A stretch of DNA of 46,662 nt from CAUVKI01 sp963552605 (GCA_963552605.1 CAUVKI010000013.1:1-46662), one strand, 5' to 3'. Positions 7,761-16,917 are shown, counted from the stretch's first letter. Notes: a model not told the origin generated them from the sequence alone. Program-made: numbers and translations.

Positions 7761-8690
7761 TTACGAATTGAAAGAGGTGATGTCGATATCAAAAAGCTTA
7801 AGCATTGATAGAAAAGCATCTTGTCCATCAAGGCAGGTTCCAATCAGAAAGCCAGGTTCATTTGGATACTCTTTAAGTCCTCGGTAGTAAAAATATTTTT
7901 TGCGGGCTTCTATTATGAAAGGAATCAAATTGTTTTTTAGGCACTCCTTAAATGCAATCAACCTGCCGACCCTGCCGTTTCCGTCCTGAAACGGGTGGAT
8001 TAGTTCAAATCTGTAATGAAAGTCGATAATATCCTTGATGGATAGTCTGTCTTTTTTAAAGTAAGATGACAGGAGCTTTCGTATGCTGTGAGGTACATCT
8101 TTCGGAGAAGCGGTTTCAGTTCCTCCAACGACATTCGGACGCAACTTATAATCACCGACTGAAAACCAAGAAAGAGTTTCGTCTTTTGTGCCGCTCTTAA
8201 TGAGCTTATGAAGGTGTTTAATGATGTTTTCGCTTATCGGCTCCTCCGCTATGTCAATGCAGTAGTCTATGGCGCGGAAATGATTTACCGTTTCGATAAT
8301 GTCGTCTACTGAAAGATTGTCCTCTACACTTAGGGTATTGGTTTCAAAAATATGTCTTGTCTGCTCTTCACTTAACTTGCTGCCCTCAATATGATTGGAG
8401 TTATAGGTCATACGAATTTGCAGTTCGTGATACAGCCCTCCGGAAATTTTATGTTTTTTTTCCTCTCGGAGTCTTTGTAGAATTGGATTATCGGATATAA
8501 CAAAAAACAGACTGTCCGCCTTGCACGAAAAATATTTGCACAGTTTTGATACCACACCATCCGCCAACTTTTCTCCCTTTGAGATTTTTGCAAGTGTGCG
8601 TGATGAAATTCCAAGCTCCGGAATAAGGTCGGACTTTTTTAAATTTTTTTCTTTCAGCAGTCCATTCAGACCTTCATAGTTATAATACAT
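7761..8690 (-). CDS. Fic family protein (AMPylase-type) with N-terminal XRE-like HTH domain
   Basis: Fic domains transfer AMP (or another phosphate compound) to a hydroxyl group of a target protein. The active-site motif HPFQDGNGRVGR is canonical, H232 to R243. An inhibitory helix motif of the (S/T)xxxE(G/N) type is seen N-terminal to it as SNHIEG (S98, E102, G103), so the enzyme should be auto-inhibited until activated. Residues about 6-62 look like a small HTH DNA-binding domain (LKKSDLIPELGISSRTLAKISKGEKL). The start is ATG 8690, with GGAGG at 8697-8701; the frame extends 40 residues further but without a ribosome site. 309 residues. The gene stands alone, without a separate antitoxin partner. 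The target is unknown. Confidence 0.9.
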   Translation of the reverse strand: MYYNYEGLNGLLKEKNLKKSDLIPELGISSRTLAKISKGEKLADGVVSKLCKYFSCKADSLFFVISDNPILQRLREEKKHKISGGLYHELQIRMTYNSNHIEGSKLSEEQTRHIFETNTLSVEDNLSVDDIIETVNHFRAIDYCIDIAEEPISENIIKHLHKLIKSGTKDETLSWFSVGDYKLRPNVVGGTETASPKDVPHSIRKLLSSYFKKDRLSIKDIIDFHYRFELIHPFQDGNGRVGRLIAFKECLKNNLIPFIIEARKKYFYYRGLKEYPNEPGFLIGTCLDGQDAFLSMLKLFDIDITSFNS

Positions 8691-8843
8691 AGAGCACCTC
8701 CAAATTCCGTTCATTATTTCCCAAAAGATAAAAAAAGTAAAGGTTATAGTTTTATTTTCACTGTGATATAGTATCTTAGATCGAGTTTGCGGAAAACTCC
8801 TTCCGAACAATTAGTTTGCAGATTTGTAAGCGGTTTCACTTGC

Positions 8844-8887
8844 AAAAAAAATGACAAGATGACGGTAAAATCATCTTGTCATTTTTT
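8844..8887. terminator. Strong hairpin terminator after the first WG-repeat gene
   Basis: A perfect 12-bp stem, ATGACAAGATGA (8851-8862) with TCATCTTGTCAT (8871-8882), flanked by A's on one side and T's on the other. It touches the stop codon of the minus-strand gene ending at 8886 and can terminate in both directions. Confidence 0.9.
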
Positions 8888-10094
8888 ACTCAACTATTGT
8901 GCAGAGGAAAGTCTTTTCTCCACGCACTCCCACAAAATAATTTTTATCTATGGAAGTGATATCATCATACGAAGGTTCCACGACAACTTTAAGATCGTCC
9001 CTTAAAACTCCCCACTTACCTTCATGGTTTTTATATGCGATATACTTTCCGGATACTTGTGGAAGGAAAAGAATTTTTTCTGCATCCAAATATCCGAGTG
9101 CTTTTCCGTCTTTTCCTATGAACACAGCCTTGTCATCTTCATAGAATTTCAGCATAAAAACATCATCTGAAACAAAAGATAAAATACCTTTTTCGTCATC
9201 TGATGTAAAAATTTTTCTCAAACCCTCTTTGGTTTCAGGAAAAATTTTTTCAAAATCCAAGATTGTATTGCCTTGGGTGTCTATCCACAAAAGATCAAAA
9301 TCCTTTGTTATAACCACAAGAGTTCCCGACTTTTCTTCTGATGATCTGTTCATAAGATATCCAGAGAAAAAAGGCTCCGTTATGGGCTTATCCTCGTTGA
9401 GATCATAAAGACCGAAGAGATTATCACGAATAGACTTCATATACAGAATGACATCTGTCTTATCTTGAGAGTAGTTGAGATGATAGCCGTTTCTTTCCAT
9501 AAGAGATCCCAAAATCGAAGGGTCTCCATCTTTATATACATTTCCGTCCACATCAATCATTCCCCATGCATAGTCATCATCACCATTTCTATTCGGATCT
9601 TTCAAATCATTATATAGATTAGGTGAATCGCCCTTTGCTTTAACTCCTATCTCTCTAATATCCAAAACGGTGTCGCCGGGTTCTCTTTTTACCATCACTC
9701 CCAAAAGCCCGTTCCTAAAATAATTGGTTTGCAGAATGGGTCGCCCTATAAAATTATCCACAATCACTTTTCCCTTTGAGTCTATTATATATCCCGATTC
9801 CTCGTTCTCTCGTACAAAAAAACGTCCAAGTCCCACATAATCTCCATGCTTTATGAAAGGATAATCTCCTCTTAAAAGCTTGCCGTCGGAAGATATAAAG
9901 TCATATCCATTTCCATTGGGATTTTTTACCTGAAGCAGCCCATTGGAAACATAGCTAAAGTTCCCAACCATACCCGTCACATCCACTTCTTTTACTTCCG
10001 CCTTTTCAACAGGCAAAAACTCTGCGTCCTTTGACGGGTTATTGCAGGAAGTAAAGAGAAAGAGAAAAACAAGTGACAATAAAAACTTCTTCAT
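8886..10094 (-). CDS. WG-repeat lipoprotein, copy 1
   Basis: A 402-residue exported lipoprotein of unknown role. The signal peptide (MKKFLLSLVFLFLFTSC) ends in a lipobox-like LFTSC with Cys17. The mature part holds degenerate WG-type repeats, seen as GRFFVRENEESGYIIDSKGKV, AWGMIDVDGNVYKDG and, most clearly near the end, GKWGVLRDDLKVVVEPSYDD. WG repeats form beta-rich folds of largely unknown function and often occur as expanded surface families. A near-identical gene lies directly upstream (10207-11412). Its ATG is preceded by AAGGAGTG. It has its own promoter and terminator. Confidence 0.85.
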   Translation of the reverse strand: MKKFLLSLVFLFLFTSCNNPSKDAEFLPVEKAEVKEVDVTGMVGNFSYVSNGLLQVKNPNGNGYDFISSDGKLLRGDYPFIKHGDYVGLGRFFVRENEESGYIIDSKGKVIVDNFIGRPILQTNYFRNGLLGVMVKREPGDTVLDIREIGVKAKGDSPNLYNDLKDPNRNGDDDYAWGMIDVDGNVYKDGDPSILGSLMERNGYHLNYSQDKTDVILYMKSIRDNLFGLYDLNEDKPITEPFFSGYLMNRSSEEKSGTLVVITKDFDLLWIDTQGNTILDFEKIFPETKEGLRKIFTSDDEKGILSFVSDDVFMLKFYEDDKAVFIGKDGKALGYLDAEKILFLPQVSGKYIAYKNHEGKWGVLRDDLKVVVEPSYDDITSIDKNYFVGVRGEKTFLCTIVE

Positions 10095-10135
10095 AATATC
10101 ACACTCCTTTTTTTATTTCATAGGCTTGCACAAGA

Positions 10136-10163
10136 AGCATATCACAGAAAACTAAAATGTAAA
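10136..10163 (-). promoter_or_regulatory. Promoter of WG lipoprotein copy 1
   Basis: On the minus strand TTTACA (10158-10163), a 16-base spacer and TATGCT (10136-10141). It is the duplicated counterpart of the promoter at 11455-11482, with a better -35 and a poorer -10 box. Confidence 0.55.
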
Positions 10164-10171
10164 AAACAATT

Positions 10172-10200
10172 CAAACAAAAAGCGGTCGCCTAAGACCGCT
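10172..10200 (-). terminator. Terminator of WG lipoprotein copy 2
   Basis: AGCGGTC (10181-10187) pairs with GACCGCT (10194-10200) around a 6-base loop. On the minus strand the stem is followed by TTTTTGTTTG. It separates the two duplicated genes, so each is its own transcription unit. Confidence 0.8.
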
Positions 10201-10206
10201 ATTTTG

Positions 10207-11412
10207 TTACTCAACTATGGTGCAAAGGAAAGTCTTCTCTCCACGCACTCCCACAAAACAATTTTTATCAACAGAGGTAATGTCATCATACAAAGGCTCG
10301 ACAACAACTTTAAGATCGTCCCTTAAAAATCCCCATTTGCCTTTATGGTTTTTATACGCAGTGTATTTTCCGCGTACTTGTCTATAGAAACAAGTGCCTT
10401 CCGCATCTAGATGTCCCAGCACTTTTCCATCTTTCCCTATGAGCGCAGCATTGTCATCTTTATCGAATTTCAGCATAAAAACATCATCTGAAACAAAAGA
10501 TAAAACAACTTTTTTGTCCCCTGACGTAAAAAATTTTCTCACACCTTCTTTGGTTTCAGGAAAAATTTTTTCAAAATCCAATATTGTATTGCCTTGAGTG
10601 TCTATCCACAAAAGATCAAAATCCTTTGTTATAACCACAAGAGTTCCCGACTTTTTTCCTGATGAGCTGTTAAAATAATATGAAGAGAAAAAAGGCTTCG
10701 TTATGGGCTTATCCTCGTTGAGATCATAAAGACCGCATAGATTCTCATCAATGGACTTCATATACAGAATGACATCTGCCTTATACCCAAAATAGCTGAG
10801 ATAATAGCCGTTTTTTTCCATAAGGTGTTCTAGAATCGAAGGGTCTCCGTCCTTATATATATTTCCGTCCACATCAATCATTCCCCAAGCATGGTCATCA
10901 TCACTCGTTCCTAGAACTTTAAAATCATATAGATTAGGTGAATCTCCCTTTGCTTTAACTCCTATCTCGCTGGAATTCAGAACAGTGTCGCCGGGTTCTC
11001 TTTTTACCCTCACTCCCAAAAGCCCGTTCCTAAAACAATCGGCGTTAAGAATAGGTCTCCCCATAAAGTTATCCACAATCACATTTCCCTTTGAGTCTAT
11101 TATATATCCGGAGTCCTTATTTTCCCTGACAAAGAAACGCCCAAGTCCCAAAGATTTTCCGTTCCATGCAAAAGGGTAATCTCCTTTTAAAAGCTTTCCT
11201 TCGGAAGACATGAAATCATATCCATTTCCATTGGGATTTTTTACCTGAAGCAACCCATCGGAAACACGGCTGAAGTAGTCCTCCACCATACCCGTCACAT
11301 CCACTTCTTTTACTTCCGCCTTTTCAACGGGCAAAAACTCTGCGTCCTTTGACGGGTCATTGCAGGAAGTAAAGAGAAAGAGAAAAACAAGTGACAATAA
11401 AAACTTCTTCAT
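10207..11412 (-). CDS. WG-repeat lipoprotein, copy 2
   Basis: A paralogue of the gene at 8886-10094, 401 residues, in the same orientation. It has the same signal peptide with FTSC lipobox, the same DITSVDKNCFVGVRGEKTFLCTIVE end, and the same WG-like segments (HAWGMIDVDGNIYKDG; GKWGFLRDDLKVVVEPLYDD). Differences cluster in short patches (for instance residues about 180-260 and 330-350) while both ends are almost unchanged. This suggests a recent tandem duplication with mosaic divergence or gene conversion. The function is not known; outer-surface location is inferred from the lipobox. Confidence 0.85.
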   Translation of the reverse strand: MKKFLLSLVFLFLFTSCNDPSKDAEFLPVEKAEVKEVDVTGMVEDYFSRVSDGLLQVKNPNGNGYDFMSSEGKLLKGDYPFAWNGKSLGLGRFFVRENKDSGYIIDSKGNVIVDNFMGRPILNADCFRNGLLGVRVKREPGDTVLNSSEIGVKAKGDSPNLYDFKVLGTSDDDHAWGMIDVDGNIYKDGDPSILEHLMEKNGYYLSYFGYKADVILYMKSIDENLCGLYDLNEDKPITKPFFSSYYFNSSSGKKSGTLVVITKDFDLLWIDTQGNTILDFEKIFPETKEGVRKFFTSGDKKVVLSFVSDDVFMLKFDKDDNAALIGKDGKVLGHLDAEGTCFYRQVRGKYTAYKNHKGKWGFLRDDLKVVVEPLYDDITSVDKNCFVGVRGEKTFLCTIVE

Positions 11413-11454
11413 AACATCACACTCCTTTTTTCTTGTTTAACAACTTTGCCAAAG

Positions 11455-11482
11455 ATTATATCACAGAAAATTAAAATGCAAA
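11455..11482 (-). promoter_or_regulatory. Promoter of WG lipoprotein copy 2
   Basis: Minus strand TTTGCA (11477-11482), a 16-base spacer and TATAAT (11455-11460), about 43 bases before the start codon. Confidence 0.65.
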
Positions 11483-11584
11483 GAAAAACACTTAAGAAAA
11501 GATAAATGTATGAACAGCAGGCTTTTGTTTTTGATAATATTTTATTCCTTCGTGCGTTTGTCGCGTATCGACTCTCAAAAAAAC

Positions 11585-11612
11585 TTGTAAAAAGAAAATA
11601 TTGTGGTAAAAT
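11585..11612 (+). promoter_or_regulatory. Likely promoter of the secA-prfB unit
   Basis: TTGTAA at 11585-11590, a 16-base spacer and TAAAAT at 11607-11612, about 45 bases ahead of the secA GTG start. Confidence 0.5.
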
Positions 11613-11657
11613 CACCGTGTGATATAAGAATGTGATTTGTATTTGTGGGGGAATATT

Positions 11658-14423
11658 GTGGGGTTGATTTCCAAAATTTTCGGCACTTATAGTGAACGAG
11701 AGATAAAAAAAATAGAAGGACTTGCGGATAAGGTTTTTTCTTATGACGATTCTTTCAAGAAACTTACCGATGATGAGTTAAGAGAAAAGACGGTTGAATT
11801 TAAAAATAGAATTAAGAACGGAGAAACTTTAGATAATCTTTTGCCCGAAGCATATGCAACGGTCAGAGAAGCAGCCCAAAGAGTATCCGGAATGAAGCAT
11901 TTCAGGGTGCAGGTTTTGGGAGGAATTGTGCTTCATCAGGGAAGAATTTCGGAGATGAGAACCGGAGAGGGAAAGACTCTTGTTGCAACCTTGCCGGCTT
12001 ATCTCAATGCACTTGAGGGAAAGGGAGTGCATATAGTCACCGTTAATGACTATCTTGCAAAAGTAGGGCGTGAGACCGTGGGGAAGATTTACGAGTTTTT
12101 GGGACTGACGGTTGAATGTATTCTTCACGATTTGAGCAATAATGAAAGAAAAAAGGCTTACTCTGCGGATATAACCTACGGCACAAATAATGAATTCGGC
12201 TTTGACTATCTCAGGGATAATATGGTCATATATAAGGAAGAGATGGTGCAAAGAGAGCTTAACTATGCCATAGTGGACGAGGTGGACTCAATTTTGATTG
12301 ACGAGGCTCGAACTCCTCTGATTATTTCAGGAAGAGGGGAAGAGTCCACAAAACTCTATGAAATGGCAAATCGATTTGTTGCCACCTGTTCTTTCAGAAT
12401 GAAAGATCCCAAGGAGGATATGGATCAGTTCGACCAAATTTTTAATCGTGAAATAAAGCAGGAAACGGTTGATTATGTGGTGGACGAAAAAGCCAAGTCC
12501 GTTTCTTTGACCGAGAAGGGAACTAAGAAAGCGGAGCAGTTTTTCAATGTGGAAAACTTATCCGATCCGGAGAATATGGAGATAGCTCATCATATTCAAA
12601 TCGCAATGAAGGCTTTCGGTACAATGAAAAGGGATATAAATTATGTGGTTCAGGACGGGGCTATAATAATTGTGGACGAGTTTACCGGAAGGCTTATGTA
12701 TGGGAGAAGATACAGCGACGGACTGCATCAAGCGATTGAAGCGAAGGAAAAAGTTAAAGTCCAGAGCGAATCCAAGACCCTTGCGACCATAACGTTTCAA
12801 AATTATTTTAGAATGTATAAAAAACTCTCGGGAATGACCGGAACGGCGATGACCGAAGCGGACGAGTTCCGAGAGATTTATAAGATGGATTCGGTTGAAA
12901 TTCCGACCAATAAACCGGTGATTAGAATTGATCACCACGATATAGTATATAAGAGTGAAGCTGCAAAGTTTAATGCGGTTATAGATGAAGTAAAGGAGCA
13001 TCATAAAAAAGGTCAGCCCGTGTTGGTGGGTACGATATCCATTGAAAAATCGGAGCTGCTTTCAAAGCTGCTTAGTAAGGCGGGGATAAAGCACGAGGTG
13101 TTAAACGCCAAACAGCACGAAAGAGAAGCGGAGATTGTGGCTCAGGCGGGAAGATTTAATGCCGTAACGATAGCCACCAATATGGCAGGTCGGGGAACGG
13201 ACATTATGCTCGGGGGAAATCCCGACGCAAAGGCAAAGCAGGCTTTAAGAAAAAAGGGATATCCGGAGGAAGTTGTCTCTGATGCGGACGGAAAAGCTCC
13301 GACCGAAAATGAAGAACTCTTAAAAGCCAGAGCGGAGTATCGGGAATTATACAAAGAAATGAAAAAGGAAACCGATGCGGACGGCTTAAAAGTTATAGAG
13401 GCGGGAGGACTTCTCATAGTCGGCACCGAAAGGCACGAATCAAGGCGTATTGATAATCAGTTAAGAGGACGCTCCGGAAGACAGGGAGATCCCGGTGAGT
13501 CCGTTTTTTATCTTTCGCTTGAAGATGAGCTTATGAGGTTGTTCGGCGGGGAAAAGATGAGAGCCTTGGTGGAAACTATGAATTTTCCGGAGGACGAGCC
13601 GCTGACCCACGCCATCTTAACCAAGACGATAGAGGGTGCACAAAAAAAGGTGGAAGCTAACAACTTTGCCATAAGAAAACACGTCTTAAAGTACGACGAT
13701 GTTATGAATACTCAAAGAAACATCATCTATGACGAGAGAAAAAGAGTGCTTGACGGAGAGGATCTGCACGAAAAAATTCAAACTATCAGATACGGACTGA
13801 TTAAGCAGGCTTTGGATATGAAGCTCGTCGGAGATGATTCACAAAGTTGGGATATTGAGGCTCTGGACGGCTATCTTAAAGATGTTTTCTTTATTCAAAA
13901 TTCCATAATGGATAAAATAGATTACAAAAATTTGAGCAAAGAGGAGATTGCAGCCAAACTCAATACCCTTTCCGATGATTTATACAAGTTGAAAGAAGAG
14001 GAATTCGGATATGAAAAATTCCGAGAGGTTGAGCGTATAATTCTATTGCAGGTGGTGGATTCCAAGTGGATGGATCACATTGACGCAATGGATCAGCTCC
14101 GTCAGGGGATAGGGCTTAGAGCGATGGGACAGGTTGACCCCATAAGAGCCTATAACGAAGAAGGTTTTGATATGTTCGAGGAGATGAATTTTTCAATTCA
14201 CGAAGAAACCATAAAAGCTCTTTGCCGTGTGCAAAACCCCGACAAGCTTCAAAGACATAGGGTATCCCTTGTGACGTCTATGAGCGGAGGGGACGGAGTC
14301 CTATCCGAGAATACAAAGAACACTCCTATAAGGCGTCCGCAAGGGAGAAAGATTGGCAGGAATGAACCTTGCCCTTGCGGAAGCGGAAAGAAGTATAAGA
14401 ATTGCTGCGGAAGAAATTTATAA
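11658..14423 (+). CDS. secA: Preprotein translocase ATPase SecA
   Basis: Motor ATPase that drives unfolded preproteins through the SecYEG channel. Seen: the N-terminus GLISKIFGTYSERE, Walker A in MRTGEGKT (about residues 100-107), the VDEVDSILIDEARTPLIISG segment (Walker B), the ATNMAGRGTDI motif, GTERHESRRIDNQLRGRSGRQGDPG, and a C-terminal zinc-binding tail NEPCPCGSGKKYKNCCG that binds SecB or ribosomes. About 921 residues, full length. I choose GTG 11658 because GGGGGA sits at 11647-11652; the TTG at 11637 lacks a ribosome site. prfB follows 11 bases downstream, a common arrangement in Firmicutes. Confidence 0.98.
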   Translation: MGLISKIFGTYSEREIKKIEGLADKVFSYDDSFKKLTDDELREKTVEFKNRIKNGETLDNLLPEAYATVREAAQRVSGMKHFRVQVLGGIVLHQGRISEMRTGEGKTLVATLPAYLNALEGKGVHIVTVNDYLAKVGRETVGKIYEFLGLTVECILHDLSNNERKKAYSADITYGTNNEFGFDYLRDNMVIYKEEMVQRELNYAIVDEVDSILIDEARTPLIISGRGEESTKLYEMANRFVATCSFRMKDPKEDMDQFDQIFNREIKQETVDYVVDEKAKSVSLTEKGTKKAEQFFNVENLSDPENMEIAHHIQIAMKAFGTMKRDINYVVQDGAIIIVDEFTGRLMYGRRYSDGLHQAIEAKEKVKVQSESKTLATITFQNYFRMYKKLSGMTGTAMTEADEFREIYKMDSVEIPTNKPVIRIDHHDIVYKSEAAKFNAVIDEVKEHHKKGQPVLVGTISIEKSELLSKLLSKAGIKHEVLNAKQHEREAEIVAQAGRFNAVTIATNMAGRGTDIMLGGNPDAKAKQALRKKGYPEEVVSDADGKAPTENEELLKARAEYRELYKEMKKETDADGLKVIEAGGLLIVGTERHESRRIDNQLRGRSGRQGDPGESVFYLSLEDELMRLFGGEKMRALVETMNFPEDEPLTHAILTKTIEGAQKKVEANNFAIRKHVLKYDDVMNTQRNIIYDERKRVLDGEDLHEKIQTIRYGLIKQALDMKLVGDDSQSWDIEALDGYLKDVFFIQNSIMDKIDYKNLSKEEIAAKLNTLSDDLYKLKEEEFGYEKFREVERIILLQVVDSKWMDHIDAMDQLRQGIGLRAMGQVDPIRAYNEEGFDMFEEMNFSIHEETIKALCRVQNPDKLQRHRVSLVTSMSGGDGVLSENTKNTPIRRPQGRKIGRNEPCPCGSGKKYKNCCGRNL

Positions 14424-14434
14424 TAGAGGTAGAT

Positions 14435-15545
14435 ATGGCGGATTTATTTAAAGACAGAGAAAATATGAATTATATCCAAACTACGCTTGAAGACTTAAGA
14501 GGTTCTCTTTGACATAGACGGTTTAAGAGTTGAGATTTCGTCTCTTGAGGAAAAAACTTACGCAAATGATTTTTGGAATGATGTGAAATCGGCTCAAAAG
14601 ATTATGGCGGATCTCAAGCAGATGAAAGCGAAGTTTGAGGAGTATGAGAATCTCGTGTTTGAAAAGGAAGAACTTGACACTTATATCGAGCTGATAGGAG
14701 AGGAAGAAACCGAAGAGTTGGTCAGAGATTTTGAGAGAGAACTCAAAAAGACCATGAAAAGGCTTGAGCATTTCAAGCTGAGTATGCTCCTTAGCGGCGA
14801 GTATGACTATAACAACGCCATTATTTCAATTCACTCGGGTGCGGGAGGGTTGGAAGCTCAGGATTGGGCGGAAATGCTTCTTAGAATGTATAGAAGGTGG
14901 GCGGAAAATTCCGGGTATTCGGTGGAGATTTTAGATATTCTGACGGACACCGAGGGAGGAATTAAGTCCGTAACTTTTTCCGTCAAGGGAGAGAACGCAT
15001 ACGGCTATCTGAAAGGAGAAAGGGGAGTGCACAGGCTTGTGAGAATTTCCCCGTTCGATGCCCAGAAGAAAAGGCACACTTCCTTTGCGAGCGTAGATGT
15101 TTCTCCGGAGATAAACGAGACGGAAGAGATAGAGATTGACCAAAAGGATTTGATGATAGATACTTATCGTTCGACGGGAGCGGGAGGACAGCATGTCAAC
15201 ACCACCGATTCCGCAGTCAGAATTACCCATATTCCCACGGGGATTGTGGTGCAGTGTCAAAATGAAAGATCTCAGCTTATGAATAAGAATGTGGCTATGA
15301 GGATTTTACTCTCAAAACTTATGCAGCTTAAAGAGCAGGAGCAGAAAGAAAAGATTGAGGATCTTCAGGGGAATTATAATGAGATAGGCTGGGGATATCA
15401 GATAAGATCCTATGTGTTTCAGCCTTACAGTCTGGTGAAAGATCACAGAACGGACTTTGAGGTGGGAGATGTTTATGGAGTGATGGACGGGGCTTTGGAC
15501 GGATTTATAAACAGTTATTTGAAACTTCAAGCCTCTCATGTATAA
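14435..15545 (+). CDS. prfB: Peptide chain release factor 2 (RF2), with programmed +1 frameshift
   Basis: RF2 ends translation at UGA and UAA. The gene is read as 14435-14509 joined to 14511-15545. The zero frame from ATG 14435 stops at a UGA at codon 26, inside CTT-TGA-C, preceded at the classical distance by an internal ribosome-site-like AGAGG (14498-14502). After the +1 shift it continues as DIDGLRVEISSLEEKT and FWNDVKSAQK. This is the autoregulation known in RF2: little RF2 means more frameshifting. The SPF stop-recognition tripeptide is present (RISPFDAQKK), as is the catalytic GGQ loop (STGAGGQHVNTTDS). 369 residues. An annotation starting at 14583 would miss the N-terminus. Confidence 0.96.
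14498..14513 (+). promoter_or_regulatory. RF2 +1 programmed frameshift site
   Basis: AGAGG, then TTCT, then CTT TGA C. The ribosome slips from CUU to UUU/GAC when UGA decoding is slow. The ribosome-site-like element is weaker than the AGGGGG of E. coli, but the spacing is the same. Confidence 0.93.
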
Positions 15546-15570
15546 CGGTGTGAAAAAAGGAGGAGAAAAG

Positions 15571-15936
15571 ATGTTTTTGGATTATTTTGAAGCAAGACGC
15601 AGAGAAATGGAAAGACGGGTAATGCTTGAGAATGTGGGGAGGATAGCCGCAGGAGCTGCGATGGGAGCCGCTTTGGGTACGGCTCTCGGGGTTCTTCTGG
15701 CTCCCAAGTCCGGAGTGGAAACCAGACGGGATATAGCAAATAAAGCTTATGAAGTCGGGGGAGCTGTCAGGAGCGGAGCGGAAAGACTTTCCTATAACGC
15801 GATGGATCTTGCAGGCAAAGTTAAGAACAATATGCAAAGGAGAATAAATCGCATAAAGAATGAGGTTGAGGAAGTCGAAGCGGAGCTTATTGAGTCTGAA
15901 GTCGGGGCACAAAGAGAGGAAGAAACGGTGGAGTAA
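15571..15936 (+). CDS. YtxH domain protein
   Basis: Small (121-residue) envelope-associated or stress-type protein of unknown biochemical role. Seen: a hydrophobic glycine/alanine helix (GRIAAGAAMGAALGTALGVLLAP, about residues 21-43) followed by the YtxH signature LLAPKSGVETRRDIANKA, then an amphipathic, likely coiled-coil tail rich in E and K. The start at ATG 15571 has AAGGAGG at 15557-15563; the frame also opens at 15538 but inside the prfB end and without a site. It overlaps the next gene (TAATG), implying joint expression; YtxH and DUF948-type genes commonly pair. Confidence 0.85.
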   Translation: MFLDYFEARRREMERRVMLENVGRIAAGAAMGAALGTALGVLLAPKSGVETRRDIANKAYEVGGAVRSGAERLSYNAMDLAGKVKNNMQRRINRIKNEVEEVEAELIESEVGAQREEETVE

Positions 15937-16403
15937 TGCCTCTTACTTATGAAGGGCTGATGGTATTTGTTCTTTGCGTTTTGGGTTCGGTGTTGTTGGT
16001 GTTCCTGATTTTTGCAGTCAAAAATCTTTCAGATTCGCTTATGTCTCTAAAGAGGATTTTGGGAGATAATGAAGCGAAACTTAAAGAGGCTGTGGAATGT
16101 CTTCCGGGGCTTTTGAAAAATCTCGAAGGGATTTCTCAGAATGCCAATGACCTTATGGAGGAAGTTTCTCCGGACATTGCAAATTTTACGAAAAATGCAT
16201 CGGACATTTCCGAAAGAATGGGTTCGGTATCTTCAACTGTGGAAAGTACGGCACTTAAAGCGGCGGACACTCTTGATATCGTGTCGGGAAGCATTTCAGA
16301 TACCGCCTATGCTTTTTCGAGCAATGTAAACAGCATAGACAGGTATATAGGGATTGTATTGGAGGTTTTGGAACAGATCAAGGCAGTGCTGAAAAGGAAG
16401 TAA
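15936..16403 (+). CDS. DUF948-like single-pass membrane protein
   Basis: 155 residues. One transmembrane helix near the start (GLMVFVLCVLGSVLLVFLIFAV, about 7-28) is followed by a long helical region with heptad character (MSLKRILGDNEAKLKEAVECL and ISERMGSVSSTVESTALKAAD). The layout fits DUF948 proteins, which sit beside YtxH genes in Firmicutes. The function is not established; a role with the YtxH neighbour at the membrane is an inference from the overlap. Confidence 0.7.
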   Translation: MPLTYEGLMVFVLCVLGSVLLVFLIFAVKNLSDSLMSLKRILGDNEAKLKEAVECLPGLLKNLEGISQNANDLMEEVSPDIANFTKNASDISERMGSVSSTVESTALKAADTLDIVSGSISDTAYAFSSNVNSIDRYIGIVLEVLEQIKAVLKRK

Positions 16404-16408
16404 AAAGA

Positions 16409-16440
16409 CAAGGCACGGATTCGTGCCTTGTTTTGTTTTA
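16409..16440 (+). terminator. Terminator ending the secA-prfB-YtxH unit
   Basis: CAAGGCACG (16409-16417) pairs with CGTGCCTTG (16422-16430) around GATT, followed by TTTTGTTTTA. Confidence 0.9.
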
Positions 16441-16470
16441 ACAGTCTTTATTAGTGAAAGAGAGAAAATT

Positions 16471-16917
16471 ATGGCAAAAGAGATTAAGAATGAATTTAGA
16501 CTCATTGAGGAGCAGATTAGAAAAATTCAATTCTATGTCACACTAAGAGGAAGAGATATAATACTCTCATACGGATTAACTCCCTCTCAATTTTCTGCAC
16601 TTGAGATAATTTACCAAAAAAACGGAATAACCCCCGGAGAACTTACGAGAAAACTCGGCTATGCTCTAAGTTCCACGACAGATGTTTTAAAAAAATTGAA
16701 CAAGTTTGAGATGATTACCAGAGATAAGGATTTGTCGGATAAGAGGGTGCATAGATGTTTCATTACGGAAAAAGGCAAAGAGATGATAGAGTTTGTATAT
16801 TTCAGACAGGCGGATTATTATTTCGGTCTTTGCAGAGATTTCAGAGAATCTGAGGTTTATACTTTTTTGGATATGTTAAATAGAATGGCGGATAGAATTG
16901 ATGAGGCAGTTCTATGA
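16471..16917 (+). CDS. MarR family transcriptional regulator
   Basis: 148-residue winged-helix repressor. Residues about 30-100 form the DNA-binding region (LTPSQFSALEIIYQKNGITPGELTRKLGYALSSTTDVLKKL), with the wing at RDKDLSDKRVHRCFITEKGKEM; flanking helices would form the dimer interface. The start is ATG 16471 with GAGAG upstream; the longer frame from 16423 runs back through the terminator hairpin and is rejected. It overlaps the next gene by 4 bases, so it heads a six-gene operon (sua5, rpiB, tagO, mnaA, murA) and may regulate it. Its ligand is unknown. Confidence 0.9.
   Translation: MAKEIKNEFRLIEEQIRKIQFYVTLRGRDIILSYGLTPSQFSALEIIYQKNGITPGELTRKLGYALSSTTDVLKKLNKFEMITRDKDLSDKRVHRCFITEKGKEMIEFVYFRQADYYFGLCRDFRESEVYTFLDMLNRMADRIDEAVL

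Noticed and set aside
11409..11640. Minus-strand frame of 68 codons upstream of secA
   Set aside because: No ribosome site or family pattern; the region is explained by two divergent promoters.
14583..15545. RF2 as a shorter protein starting at the GTG at 14583
   Set aside because: The upstream region encodes conserved RF2 sequence once the +1 shift at 14510 is applied, and a ribosome site exists at 14425-14430.
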